Positions 49,441-61,100 of a DNA stretch of 64,000 nucleotides are shown piece after piece. The notes below the pieces were generated by a model. It ran no database searches and was not told the origin of the DNA. It saw only the letters and a list, made by a program, of their open reading frames with translations. A program made the position numbers and the translations under genes. How positions within the stretch are numbered: the first letter of the stretch is position 1; every line of letters begins with the position of its first letter. Source of the stretch: Isoetes taiwanensis (lineage: Eukaryota > Streptophyta > Lycopodiopsida > Isoetales > Isoetaceae); contig JAJEKV010000047.1 of the NCBI GenBank assembly GCA_021234155.1, positions 5,037,637 through 5,101,636 of the forward strand, written 5' to 3'.

Positions 49441-50744
49441 GCCATATCATGCACTGCCACGTATTACAAGCATGATTTGGGTACAAGTATGCACCTTCAT
49501 TTTGCTTGTTATAGATTGGTCCCATAGTCTTGTCTATGGTTTATTGTTGTGATTTCGTCGAAAAAGCCTATGCCATTGGGTATCTTTTCTATTCACAAGC
49601 ATCATAAGTCCTGCTCTTGCAGACATGCAACAATTTTGTATGTGTGCTATTGCATTTTTTTCAACTGCTGGAAATATTGTTAGTGCAGTCTTTAGTGGTT
49701 TTAAGGATTTCTTTAGATCCTGCTGTAAATAGAGAGTCATCAACATCCTTCCAATATTTAGAATTGTTGCCCCATTGGCTGGATATAAATTTTGTGGAAT
49801 TGGCATTGAGATTTCTTACTGTTGAGGTAACTACAGTACAATTTTGATTTCTAGTTATTTTGCTAGACTTCTTTTGCCTGCATTCATTGAGCTTTTATGT
49901 GAACTCCAATTTGTTATTGGCTTATTGCCTCAGAAATGAGAGTTGTAGCAGCTTTATCGGCTTTGAACCAGAACAACAAAAGAGAACAAACGAAAAGCAA
50001 TCAAGTAAAACAGGTAAGAAATACGGCCAATGGATAAACCTTGACCAATTCACATGATTTATGCCATTGATTGATATCATTTTATTTTATCCTAACCAGT
50101 CTTATCATATCTCCCTTATTTTATTGATTGATTCCTTATGCCAATAATTTATAGCTCTCAAAAATTGTAACTCAAACATGCTAGAAGGAACATGCAAAGG
50201 AGCCAAATTGTTCCTTTATTCACTTTCTAAAATACTTAGGAATCAAGATGTTTTGTCATATGTGAGACATGATTATGATAAATGTGGCATAACAATTATG
50301 AGGTTATGGTCCGTGACACTGCAGTAGAAGAATGTGGGAGACTCACAATCATCAGTTGCTTTCACAACCTAATCTATGAGGAAAAGATATTGCCTAAAAT
50401 TTCTATAGAAAGTTTGATGCTACCTTAAGATTTTTTGTGATTCATTGGTTTCTAAATTCTTGAGCACTCAAATGCAACCCTGAAAAGTAAGGAAATGAGA
50501 GTTGTGCACCCAAGGGATGCCCAAAAACACAAGAATGGTCATAGAAGCACCACAACTTTGGGCATGGAAGCACCATACTTAACCAAAAGGATCTACCTAT
50601 TTGCTCTAAAAAAGACGTCATCTTCTCCTCAAGGACCACCATGTTATTGTTGAAGATCATTCTTCTTGTGGAGCTGAAGTTTATGGGCAGTTATTTTAAA
50701 GTTTCATAAAAAGTGTTCTTTTTGCTAGAAATACTATGCTACTT
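49441..50744. other. Unrecognised ORF fragments
   Basis: 49617-49847 (+) encodes a 76-aa Leu-rich segment, and 49860-50057 (+) ends in a hydrophilic EPEQQKRTNEKQSSKTGKKY run. They could be exons continuing the module to the left, or relics of the same pseudogene. 50060-50744 shows nothing. Confidence 0.35.
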
Positions 50745-51215
50745 GATATTTTGTCTTTAGGCCGCAATTGCCGCGAGAAGCGAGACTATGTGCCTGTTTC
50801 CAGTTACAGGTTATTGAAGATGAAAGCCATACTCTTCTGAATTGCCCTGCTTTTGAGATAGTCCGGAATCATTTTTTGATGAGTTGCCCTGCTTTTGAGA
50901 TAGTCCGGAATCATTTTTTGACCTTAGCATTCCATTCCACGCTTCCACAACTTCTCAGAGCACCATCTGTGAATGACTTGGCATTATACATGCTTGAGGT
51001 TCTAGATAAACGTCTGCAATTACTGAGCCCTCAGTAGTCATTATCTTCGCTTGTCTAGTATCATCATTACTGCAAAGGTTTTTCCCTTGAAAACCTTTCG
51101 AGGCAGGGGTTTTTTAATCCTAGTAGTAATGATTGTACTAGTCCATTGTATGGGTCCCATGACCTATTGGTCTCCGTGACGTTAAAAAATTTATTCTATT
51201 CTATTCTTCTCTTTT
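50745..51215 (+). mobile_element. 5'-truncated LINE 3' end
   Basis: Encodes CFQLQVIEDESHTLLNCPAF, the C-terminal zinc-knuckle region also seen at 16255. A 42-bp direct duplication (TTGCCCTGCTTTTGAGATAG at 50842 and 50884) lies inside it. The 3' UTR contains the AGGTTTTTCCCTTGAAAACC hairpin and CTATTGGTCTC shared with 16500-16620, and ends in (TTCTA)n at 51192-51210. Only about 450 bp of the LINE were inserted. Confidence 0.85.
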
Positions 51216-52241
51216 CTTCTTTAGTTGTACGAATTAACCTCACAAATTGTGAACTCTAAGAATTACTGGCTATGAAAACAAATTCCTATGTTTGTAGCAT
51301 TCAGACAGCTCGATATTAAACAAAGAAGACCTATTACAAAACACAAAACAAAAAGCATGCAAACACGCTCTCGGATCACAGAAGGGCAACACTTCGTGCG
51401 CAACACCTTGTTTTCCCTCCCCTATTTTCGACGAGGAGGGGCTTCAATTATGGCGCCAATGGAGAGCCGTCCTCCTAGGCCCCTTGCTCCGTCATTTTAT
51501 GTTCATAGAGTGAAGGCTATAGCTTGTTAGAAAGAAAAAACTCTGGCAAGGAGGCATAGACATTTTTTTATGCTTTGGTCACTTCATTTTTGGTGCATCA
51601 TTTCATTTTCTTGGTATTTCTTTAGCAATTCATATGCAAGGCATGCAGCCTTCTTTGATTCAACATGGATGGTATTACAGGTAAAATTAATAGATTTTTT
51701 ATGGATGGATAATTTTTTTGCATGATTAACAAATTTTTGATGGTGCAGGTGTGAATGGTGTCATATTTTGGGTTTGAGGCAACTTCAAAATTAGGTGTTC
51801 TTTAGCAGATTCTTTTGTTGCTTTTTTTTTTTCCTATTTTTGTTGCAGATGCTAGCTAATGACGTGTAAGTCGTAATGGAGTTGGTAATGGAGTCGTTGA
51901 GCATCTCTTGACTCAGATTCAACATCTAATCCAAGTTTGTTGTAGCAGAGTAGCTTATTTATTTTATTTTTGTGAATATGCAAACTACTCTGCATGCAGG
52001 CCAGAATGAAGCTATTACAGGTCGGAATGAGTCGTGCAATGCTTTGGCTTTAGGTATATATATTTAGATTTGTTTTATTTCTTGCCCCCTTTGTTGCATA
52101 TACTGACTGTTATTGCATGTGGATTCTAATGTAGAAGCTAATAGAGTCAATGCAAATGCAGAAGCTAATGCAGTTCTAAAAGTAGACAAGTATTTCGAGT
52201 TTTGTTGTTTAATTTAGGGTCTATTTTGAGTTGTCTTATGT
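51216..52241. other. Intergenic, no gene recognised
   Basis: AT-rich and T-rich. An 80-codon ORF (51288-51530) has no known motif. Short GATGCTAGCTAATG / GAAGCTAATnnAGT phrases recur at about 51847-51895 and 52134-52180. Confidence 0.45.
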
Positions 52242-53530
52242 TTGTGTATATGTTTTTATGTAGGAATTTTTGTTGGTAAAGACAATGAGTTGACAGACGC
52301 TCTCTCATTTAGTCTCGGTACTCCTATTGATAGGACGTTAGAAAACGAGAGTAAGAACATAGAAAAAGAGAGTAGCATTGATCGTGATAAAGTGGTTGAT
52401 CAAGATAAAGACTGCAGCAGTGGTCGTATTAGTGGAAAGAGACCTTTAAATCTATCTGGTATCAAGGATCTGAATCTAGAATCGATTGAAATGATTAAGC
52501 CAGGGCCTGTTTTCATGCTTGGAGGGTTTCGAATAATCTGGAGATAGCTACAAGGATATGAGGATTTACCACTTGAGATGTTTGTTGGTATGTTGGAGAA
52601 GTTTGTTTTATATGTAAAGCGGCGGGATGGTGGAAAGTACCCTCTAGATTTATAAGTGCTCTAACACGGCTCAGTCTCCTATTTTTTGTTTTATTTGTTT
52701 CCAAATTTTTACTTTTGTAGATTGCATCTTAAAGCAAAACAAAAGAAGTGCGGCATCTTGAACAGAGATGATCAGAATGCAACCTTGACGCATTCTATGC
52801 ACCAACTGGGAAGTCCAGCGGGTTTGTAGAAGTGATTCACATTCTATTGCATGACCAGATTTTTGCTTCGAGGTGGGGCAGAGCTGCGTCAGGTCCGAGA
52901 TTTCCAAATCAATTTTGAAAGGGATTTTATTCGAGAATATATTGAATATTATAAGACTACGAGTGAGAATGAGCATAGTAGTATCGATAAGTGCCGGCCT
53001 AAGGACTTTAGGGAACTTGTAAGGTGTTACGAGGTTGATGTAATTGGACATGGAGACATTTGCATAGTCATCTCCTGCATTATGAAGTGAGGATAAAATT
53101 GGTAGTAGTATTGAGGGCAAATTTCACAAACAAAAGTTGCAAGACTACAACAATAACTCAAATGTCTGTCTCGGGTGTTCCGATTGAAGTAGGGATGGCG
53201 ATAACATGTCATAAGAATAAAGATTTCTACAAGCGTTATGATCAGAGTGGCATTGTAGTCAAAGCATCTACGATGGACATTTTGCAATCTGATAATGATT
53301 ACACAGATGCTTTTCAATGTAATGTTGAGAGTTGAAATGCCGGATTGGCTGGGTCCTCGAGTTCGGCAGAGGCTGCTGGTTTGGCTTCTAAATCTGATTG
53401 TAGGAAGCCTTTAACTGATATGACTAATTCTAAAAGTCTGAATGTGTCGATTGAGATTGATGACATCTACTGTAAGGATTTGGATGTCATTCTGCAATGT
53501 GCTCTGGCATTAAGGCATTATTTTTAGATT
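52242..53530 (+). pseudogene. Unrecognised broken gene or element remnant
   Basis: Three plus-strand segments look protein-like. 52260-52547 is charged (ESKNIEKESSIDRDKVVDQD ... DLNLESIEMIKPGP). 52851-53090 reads FQINFERDFIREYIEYYKTT and on to VDVIGHGDICIVISCIMK. 53060-53335 reads SVSGVPIEVGMAITCHKNKD, then a segment ending DNDYTDAFQCNVES. A further ORF, MAGSSSSAEAAGLASKSDCR, follows at 53345-53527. They overlap in different frames, suggesting frameshifts. I do not recognise a family and propose no function. Confidence 0.4.
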
Positions 53531-54109
53531 ATCCTAGTGTTGGATATGGTTCTGATGATGCCAATCTCATGTTTCAAGGTAGTCAAATGGAAGGGTCATA
53601 ATGCAGGTTGGTAGTGTCTCTGAGGCAAGAATTCTTGCAAATAAACTGTAAGTTTCTTAATTCATATTTTTTCCTTTGTTCAAAGTCTGAATTTCTATTT
53701 ATTATTATGCAGAAACTCCGATGATGTTTATTTCAACCACAAGGTTACGAGCAGTTAAACAGAAATTCATTGTAAGTAAGGTTAAATGTAGATTTTGTGT
53801 TTGCATATTATTTTACATTACCGTAACTTTGAAAGTAAGATGATCTAAACTTCTTTCATTACTCATTCTCTAGCGTACATGTGACACTATTTGGGTATTG
53901 ACAAGATTGGGCACACATCCTTCTCATCCACATGGTTCACACCACGTGTATGGACTCGGGTGTATTTCAATTGTATAAAAGCCATAAGGTATTGCACCTT
54001 GGGCTCGCATGCTTAGTGGAGCTCTTTATAGATTGCGTAGACTTATTGTCATTTCAAGTGTTATTAGCTGACTTGGAATAGTTAGTAAAGCTACCAAATG
54101 GGGAAGCAG
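53531..54109. other. Intergenic, no gene recognised
   Basis: AT-rich sequence without recognisable coding or repeat structure. Confidence 0.45.
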
Positions 54110-54235
54110 ACCACATTCTGATCATCCCAAAGCTATCAAAACCAAGATAGCACAATTTAGCATTCCAAAGATATCAAAACGAAGATAGCGCAATTCAGCA
54201 TCCCGAAACTATCACGATAGTATAACCGAGCATCC
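54110..54235. repeat. ~42-bp short tandem repeat
   Basis: About three imperfect units of the type AAGCTATCAAAACCAAGATA followed by GCACAATTTAGCAT, starting near 54129 and 54171, with a third partial unit ending ACTATCACGATAGTATAACC. Confidence 0.75.
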
Positions 54236-55184
54236 CGAGTCTCCTGCCATGACATCGTCCAACCATCGCCATGAAAAGCCAGTCGAAACAAAAGACCTTT
54301 GAATCAACTTACGGTTAGGAAAACGTTATCCAGAAATAAATTTTCCCATAACACCAAAACCATTGGCTCCTTTGCCCAACAACATGGAAAGGAGGTCGCA
54401 AGATTGTGGTTGAATATTATCCAGGTGCTGACACCTGACATCTTCCTACAATCAATAATGGAACGTGGGAGACAAATTCCGTGTATATTTAAATTTACAG
54501 GTTATAACATGTAATTTTTTTTAAACATTAAAAATCATTCAAACAGTAAATTCACGAGTTTTATAACAGTAAGACTTTGTCACCAATTAATACTAAACTT
54601 TCTCATGAGTTCAAATAGGTATTTTATTCAAAAAGTAAACTCAAAATCGCCACTGAAGCAAACTTTCACTGAAGTTTTTATAACAGGAAATTCCCGGGAA
54701 TTATGCAAGCTACCGTGTAAATTCCAAAAAAGTCTTGTTAACAGATTATATGTCGGATCCACTCCCGAACAAAAGTGCTAATTTTTAGGAAAAAGTACAA
54801 ACGCGCCAAAAAGAGGCAGAAATTTAACTTTACCTATTTTTTTCCCAGAATTTCCACGAGAACCCAATTTTCAACGTCACTTTTTTTCTTAGGGTTTTCT
54901 TTATCCTTAGGTTATCTTTTTAGGGTTTATTCTTAGTTACAGAAGACGGCGCACACAATGAAAAGGTCAGGTCGCTGATCTGATGGATAATGCCGAAGAT
55001 CTTCTTCCTCCCTGTTTTCTTTTGTGTTGTGCCCATCAGCATACCTAGTAGGCTACATACCCTCTCGATTCCTTCTCCATCCATTATGCTTGGCGGCCTG
55101 TAGGTGCAGCAGAAGGACGAAGGATAGAATGGCATTGGGCAGAACTATTTGAATGATCCACAAAGCATTAGACTATCATTTAGT
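54236..55184. other. Intergenic, no gene recognised
   Basis: ORFs of about 71 codons on both strands (54299-54514 and 54920-55135) lack known motifs. Confidence 0.45.
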
Positions 55185-55850
55185 GAGAGCAGCATCCTCT
55201 AGCTTTTCTCTAAATTTTATAAGATTCCCTCTAGATTCTATTAGATTTCCCTAAATTCGCCAAGATTCTATGAAGATCCCCTTAGATTCTCTTAGATTCA
55301 TTTAGATTTTATGAGATTGCCCTAGGTTCCCTTACATTACATGAGATTCAAAGAGATTCTATAAAGATTCCCTTAGATACTCTAAGATTTCATTAACATT
55401 TTCTTAGATTCCCTTAGATTTTATGAAGATTCATTTAGATCCCCCAGATTTTAAGAGATTCCCTTAGGCTTGTAAATATTTTCCTAGATTCTCTTACATT
55501 TTATAAGATTTTCTTACATTCTATTAGATTCTTCTGGATTTCTTTACATTCTATAACTTTTTAGAACATTCTAAGACTTTCTGGAACATTCTAGGACTTT
55601 CAATATATTCTAGAACTTTTTGGAAGTATTTCCCTAGATTTCCTTACATTCCCGTAGATTCCCCTACATTCTAGAACATTTTAAAACTTATTAGAACAAT
55701 TTGGAACTTTCTAGAAGAATTTTCTTAGATCCCCCTAGATTCTCTTATGTTCTAAAACTTTCTTGAAGATTCCAGAACTTTCTAGAGCCTTCCAACATTC
55801 TAGAACCTTCTTGAACTAGTTAGAATGTTATAGTCTATTTTATCTTAATG
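55185..55850. repeat. Degenerate satellite-like array of AGATTC/CTAGAACATT units
   Basis: About 650 bp built of short variants. The first two thirds (55190-55500) are (C)CCTTAGATTC(TAT)nAGATT units of roughly 10-16 bp. The last third (55545-55830) shifts to TTCTAGAACATT/CTTTCTGGAACATTC. No open reading frame. The graded change in unit type indicates divergence along the array. Confidence 0.85.
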
Positions 55851-55895
55851 GGAACATTACCCTTAAGTATATTTAAAACATAAATTATTCATGGA

Positions 55896-55942
55896 ATTAA
55901 TGCTTGGTCTAGTGGTTAGAATAGGGTTCGAATCCCCCATAC
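55896..55942 (+). other. tRNA-like A box and B box without anticodon arm
   Basis: TGGTCTAGTGGTTAGA (A box, 55905-55920) is followed after only three bases by GGGTTCGAATCCC (B box, 55924-55936). In a real tRNA gene they lie 30-40 bp apart, so the anticodon arm is deleted. It could be a tRNA pseudogene or a SINE head. Confidence 0.6.
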
Positions 55943-56039
55943 AACATACAAATTTTAAAAGCCTTTTCCTAAGGGATGAGGATTCAACTTGGGTCGTAGG
56001 ATCTTGGACTCGATCAAGGGTCGAGATCTCACGCAACAT

Positions 56040-56370
56040 AAGCCATAGGATCTATTACATATAATTCCCAAAGTCATGTGCACTGTAGGATATGTGCCAA
56101 GCCACGCGAGCCGTAAGATCCTGGATCGACGATCTTGGACCGTAGGATCGATTACATATAATTCCTAAAGCCATGTGCACCGTAGGATGTGTCCCAAAGC
56201 AACGTGAGCTGTAGGATCTCGGACCGACGATCAAGATCAAATCAACCTGGACCGTAGGATCGCGTCTATACGAATTAGATATAAACTCCCAAGCCATCTG
56301 GGCCGTAGGATACGTCCCAAAGCCACGTGAGCCGTCGGATCTCGAACGGACGGTCGGATAAGCGCGACAA
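56040..56370. repeat. Imperfect ~110-bp tandem repeat with CCGTAGGAT motif
   Basis: Three units contain AATTCCnAAAGnCATGTGCAC, a GTAGGATnTGTnCCAA phrase, then CACGnGAGCnGTnGGATC and GGACCGACGATC. Starts lie near 56067, 56160 and 56285. The GC content is higher than its surroundings. The 164-codon minus ORF across it (56055-56549) follows the repeat and is not a convincing gene. Confidence 0.75.
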
Positions 56371-57417
56371 ACATAAAAACATATATAGGGTAGATAGATA
56401 TATATACCAGCAGAAGTATGAATGTAGAGCAGTTTTTCATTGTTAATATAGCCATTTAGTGGCCTGTACCTTCCCCTGTGATATAGATATAACAAAAATA
56501 CCAAAAGTATATCGCACTGCAACCACAAAAAATCAAAGGCCTGGGTCAAGATACCTTGTTATAACAACTGCGCCTGTCTTCATTTGAATCTGTAAGACTT
56601 TTAGCTTTATGAATATCATAATCTGGTCCTTGAAACCTTGCCTCAGTGTGCCAACCAGGTATTCAATGCTTCAGCAAACACCTTGTCAACAATTCTACCT
56701 GCAAAAATTAAGCGAAAAAATAGCTGATAATACGGCAGATTCTATGGGATTAGCAAGCTTGAGAAATTGATTGGATTAAGAACCTTGATATAGCGGCAGT
56801 CATTGTTGTTGGCAATCTTAGTCTGGCAGCAGAATATTCTGGTAAGGAAAGGCTGGTGGAAACACCGACATGCAAAAGCAGGTACATCCTAATATCCGAG
56901 AGCTCAAAAATGCTATATTAGCATTTTGCTGACAACGAAAGTCCGACCAGTTGCAGACTATAATGAATGACTTGAAGAGCCGGCAAAAAAGCCAGTTTGA
57001 GGTTATTCAATAAGCGTAGAAGAAAGCATACCTTTATGAAAAATGGGAGCTCTTTGAGCAAGAATCAGACTAAGAAAGTAACAAGCAGAATAGCGAAGGG
57101 ACGCTCCCTTGGTATTTCCTTGCCATTTTCCTTAGGCATTTCTTATTTTGCTATCCGTTGATATAATAATTGACAAATCCAATAAAAGAATGTTATGCCA
57201 TGTTAGTTTTTGCTGAGGTGGAGATACTAGGTGGACAGTCTAGAATTGCAAGGAAGGGTGTAGGCTTGGTTGGGCTGGTGTGCTAAAAAGAAAAAAAAAA
57301 GAAACCTTTGCCTCCACATCAAAGCGTGACCATATATGGACTCTTAATGTATTTCTATACAAAAATATGGAGGGAAATGACCGTGTGGCAGGGAAAATTT
57401 TGACCTAAAGTTCGACC
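56371..57417. other. ORC5 upstream region
   Basis: The promoter is expected in the last few hundred bases; no unambiguous TATA box or consensus E2F site is seen. The rest is AT-rich with no gene. Confidence 0.45.
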
Positions 57418-59484
57418 ATGGCTGGTCGCACAAGACGGTGTAGCTTGGAAGCTGATGCTGTTCCAGAGCTGTCCAATGCCACGGTCCAATGCCTGCCGAC
57501 AATGCCCGATGCCCAACAATGCCGTGGTGAGGAGAAAGAAAATGAAGTCTGCAGCCAACAGCTTTTCGATTTTATGGCCCTGGAGTTTCCCGGCAGATCC
57601 ACCCAGATTAAAGAGCTCATGTCTATTTTGGGTGATGACGATAGTTTGATGCCTCCTCTTCTTGTATACGGAGGCCCTGGAACAGGCAAGTCTAGTGTTG
57701 TTAGAACATTGTTTAAGCATCTGAGGCGCCCATATGCCTATGTTAGCTGCAGATCATGTCACAGCCCTAGAATTATGTTTGAAAGTGTGATCAATCAGAT
57801 CCTCGGGCACAGACGCAGTCCAGAAAATAACTATGCTAGCGCTAAGAAGTGTGAGAAAGTGTCCGACTTTGTGACATTGTTACCAGAAGCTTGTCGCCAG
57901 AAGAAAGGCATTCTTCTTGACACTCCAAAGAAGGTAATGCTTAAACTTTTATATCTGTAGACTCTTTATTTAGATAGTACCCATTCTTATCTTATTGTTA
58001 AGCTTATTATTCATGCACAAAACCATGCAAAACATCTTCTTTCTTGCAAATGCAAAATTCGTGACAGATATGTAATTGGCAGTTCTCGTGGTGCACTAAT
58101 CGCTTGCTATACAGGTTGAAACTCTTGAGACAAGCGTCCCCGATGACATGAAGGTCATCTATTTGATATTCGATAACGTAGAGATCATAAGGGACTGGGC
58201 TGGAGGAGCAAGCCATGTATCAGTACTGTTAAAGCTCTCAGAATTAACAAGAATGCCAAATCTTGGACTCATATTGATCAGCACTAGTGGACCATATGCA
58301 TTTATTTCGGGTACAGGCATTCGAGAGCCACTGTCTCTTTACTTTCGTGATTATACAGATGATGAACTTTATCAGATATTGTTAAAGAGACATCCCAATT
58401 TGGATTTCTATTCCTCCTTTCTGCAGTAAGTACCATTTTATATTGCATGGTATCTTTAATTTGTTCTCTCGTGTCTCTTCTCTTTGTATCTCTTCTCTTT
58501 ATGCCTTCGCATATTATTGTTAATAAGAATAATTTCATGTTCAGGGCTGCCCTGAAGCCGTTTACCAGGGCAACACGGAGGGTGACTGAGCTTTGTGAAG
58601 TACTGGATCCTTTATTTAAGAAGTATTGTGAGCCAATTGTCTCTGGTGCAATATCCCCAGATGATCAAGGCAAGCGCAAGCTGTTTACATTGCTCAAACC
58701 TCATATACGAACATCCCTGAACTGTATCTTTACCATCTGGGATGGAGGTTCTTCAGCAACTGGCGGGGTTGAGAATGTCACAAAGGGGAGAGGAGGCTGT
58801 CAAAATATGTCGATGGCACATGATGTTGGTTTTCACCTGTCATTGTGTAGCAAATACCTGTTAATTGCTGCATATATTGCCTCTGCAAATCCTGCCACGT
58901 TGGATGCTACCATGTTTGATTCTGGTGGTCTTGCAGTTAGTCGAAAGCGGAAAAAAAGGTTGGTACTATGTGATTAAGTAATTCCAGCTCTATAGTATTA
59001 TTTGATTCCCTTATGGCTTTGGTAATCCTTCTGTCAACTGCCACCAGAAACTCGATGTCATCAATGGAGAAGAAAGATAGAGATTCACATGATAAACAGC
59101 TAAAGGGCCCAGGATCCTTTTCATTGGAGAGGCTGCTCGCCATCTTTTCATGCATTTCTCTAGTGCCTGCTTATAATAAGTTAGGATCGGATACCAAGAA
59201 TGTGATTGATGGTTTTGAAGAACCTATTGAGCTAACAGCTGATGTCTTGATACAATTATCAACGCTCCTTTCTGTAAATCTTATTAGTAAAGGATCCACT
59301 GATCCATTGGAGGGCTCTCCCAGATACTGGTGCAATGTGGATGAAACTCTCATCCAGAAGGTATTGTTATCTTTGTTTGTTTAACTGGCACAACTGGTTT
59401 GTCTTCAAATAACTCCATTCATATTTTCAGGTTGCAAGAAGCGTGGATTTCCCACTTATGAAATTTCTATATTTCAATTACTAG
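57418..59484 (+). CDS. ORC5: Origin recognition complex subunit 5
   Basis: Subunit of the nuclear origin recognition complex that marks DNA replication origins and helps load MCM helicases. Five exons join in frame: 57418-57933, 58115-58425, 58545-58958, 59048-59360 and 59431-59484, with GT..AG introns of 70-181 bp. The 535-aa product is close to the usual plant length of about 534. The N-terminal AAA+ domain shows LVYGGPGTGKSSVVRTLFKH (Walker A, about 86-93), IYLIFDNVE (Walker B, about 187-195) and LILISTSGP. It then shows LKPFTRATRRVTELCEVLDP and a basic SRKRKKR patch before the C-terminal winged-helix region, which ends VARSVDFPLMKFLYF. The ATG at 57418 opens the exon with no longer in-frame alternative visible. 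The gene looks intact. Confidence 0.96.
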
Positions 59485-59995
59485 CCTTCACTAACATTTG
59501 GTGAAGAGAGATATGAGCTGCAGATGATCCAGATGTCCTCTTCATTTGAGGTTGAAATAGGTAATGACGGATTGTCACCGTAGTTCGAAGTTCTTATCTC
59601 GTGGTGCATTCAGCATGCCAGATCTCCTTCCCATGAGCCATTTCTTAGGCGAGTTTCTTCCTACCCTGCCGTTAAAAATTCTAGTGAGTCTGTTGATGTG
59701 ATGCCTGGAAAAGGGTCGAATTTATGCTTGCCCCATGATTTTAGAGGAGAATAATGGCGCGTTACCAAAAATATCTTCATCTGATGAGGTTGCGATTTTA
59801 AAAGCTGAAGAACTTGATGCAAATGTGGTTGAAGATGATAAGGACAACAATGGTTCAGAACAAAGATCTGAAGACGAAAGTGATGTCGAAACAGAACGTA
59901 AATCTGAAGAAACTAGTGCAGCTACAGAATTGGGAATAGTAGAAAATGATGAAGAGGGGGCTTCAAAACTGAAAAAGCTATTTTAAAAGAGGAAA
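59485..59995 (+). pseudogene. Unrecognised coding-like remnant with acidic tail, directly after ORC5
   Basis: Immediately after the ORC5 stop a protein-like frame runs LTFGEERYELQMIQMSSSFE, a stop, then FEVLISWCIQHARSPSHEPF and VSSYPAVKNSSESVDVMPGK. After a frame change the 83-codon ORF at 59735-59986 begins MILEENNGALPKISSSDEVA and is strongly acidic (DDKDNNGSEQRSEDESDVET). It looks like the C-terminal part of an acidic protein degraded by one stop and one frameshift, without introns, as a processed copy would be. It could also lie in the ORC5 3' UTR. The family is unknown. Confidence 0.45.
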
Positions 59996-61020
59996 GCACA
60001 TCTATATGCAAAGGAATAACATCTTAATGCATGATCTACCTCAAAAATAAAATGCAGATTTAGTGGTGAACTGTTCGACCCTGAATTTATGGGTTTCTAT
60101 GTGCCCAACATTTGAGAATGAAGGATTAGGGCAGACAACAGGGTATTCAGCATGGCCAATGGCAAGAGAAGCATGGTTTACATCCCTGTATTTATGCAGG
60201 AGAGCCCCATTTCCTTAGTTGCATGAAAAAACATCCATGCACGATAAATGATCCAGCATGTTCTATATTTTAGATGTAATGAGAATCTTGTAGGTTCAGT
60301 CTACACGAGACATGTTGTCCAACATGGCTAAGGCCAAAAAATGCAAAGGCCGCCAAGAACATAGTGGATATACGGAAATTATATGTGCATTTTCCATCTG
60401 CCTGTCTTTTTGATGAAAAGTAACACCTGAATGAAGGTGAGATAGAGTATCTAATCAGATTTTAAAGGCTAAGAAAATCTAGGATCCCCTGCCATTAAGT
60501 TGTGGGCAAAGAGCTTCCTCTTTTGAAACCAATATAGGCATTTGGTCTTGATCGCAGGGGATTGGTACTATGGATCCTACCCAAATTGCAGAAGCCAATG
60601 TGCTCGAAACTTCCATATGCTATCCCAGTTGAGCATTCTGTGGTTTCAAAAGGGAAAGTTTTATCCAACCCAGGGGTATTTAGCTAAGGCAATAGATCCC
60701 TTTGTTTAACAGAGACAGAGTTATTGTGAAGGCCTAGTGCTTAAATCCCTTACCAACTTTTTTGTTCTATCCTTACCCACTTCACCAGCTGCTTAATCTG
60801 TCCACTGAATTCGTGATGGGGTCTTTCCTAATCGCTCATTCCTAGCCATTGCTCATTCCTAGCCATTGATCATTGTAATATTCCTTCTCTTATTCCTTCC
60901 AGCGCATTGTAGACCGTCCACTGAATCTGTGATGGGGTCAAACTGGCATTTCCACCTCACCATAAGATTTGTGAACCATTGATACAAGTCAACATACAAG
61001 TCAATTAGAAAACAACATGC
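59996..61020. other. Intergenic, small tandem duplication
   Basis: No gene is recognised. GTCCACTGAATTCGTGATGG / GTCCACTGAATCTGTGATGG occurs at about 60799 and 60917, and GCTCATTCCTAGCCATT is repeated at about 60833 and 60852. Confidence 0.5.
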
Positions 61021-61100
61021 AAAAAAGGGGACTTGAACCCTCTCCCATATGAGGCAAACCCAAGTTGTTCTCCTTATGGCTTAACATAGCATTACACAAG
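61021..61100 (-). other. tRNA-derived (SINE-like or tRNA-pseudogene) sequence
   Basis: The minus strand has a B-box-like GGGTTCAAGTCCC at about 61040-61028 and an A-box-like TTAAGCCATAAGGAG about 50 bp upstream, followed by a T-rich stretch. Stem pairing is not convincing. Confidence 0.3.

Noticed and set aside
56055-56549. 164-codon minus ORF as a gene
   Set aside because: It runs through the 110-bp tandem repeats and has no recognisable domain.
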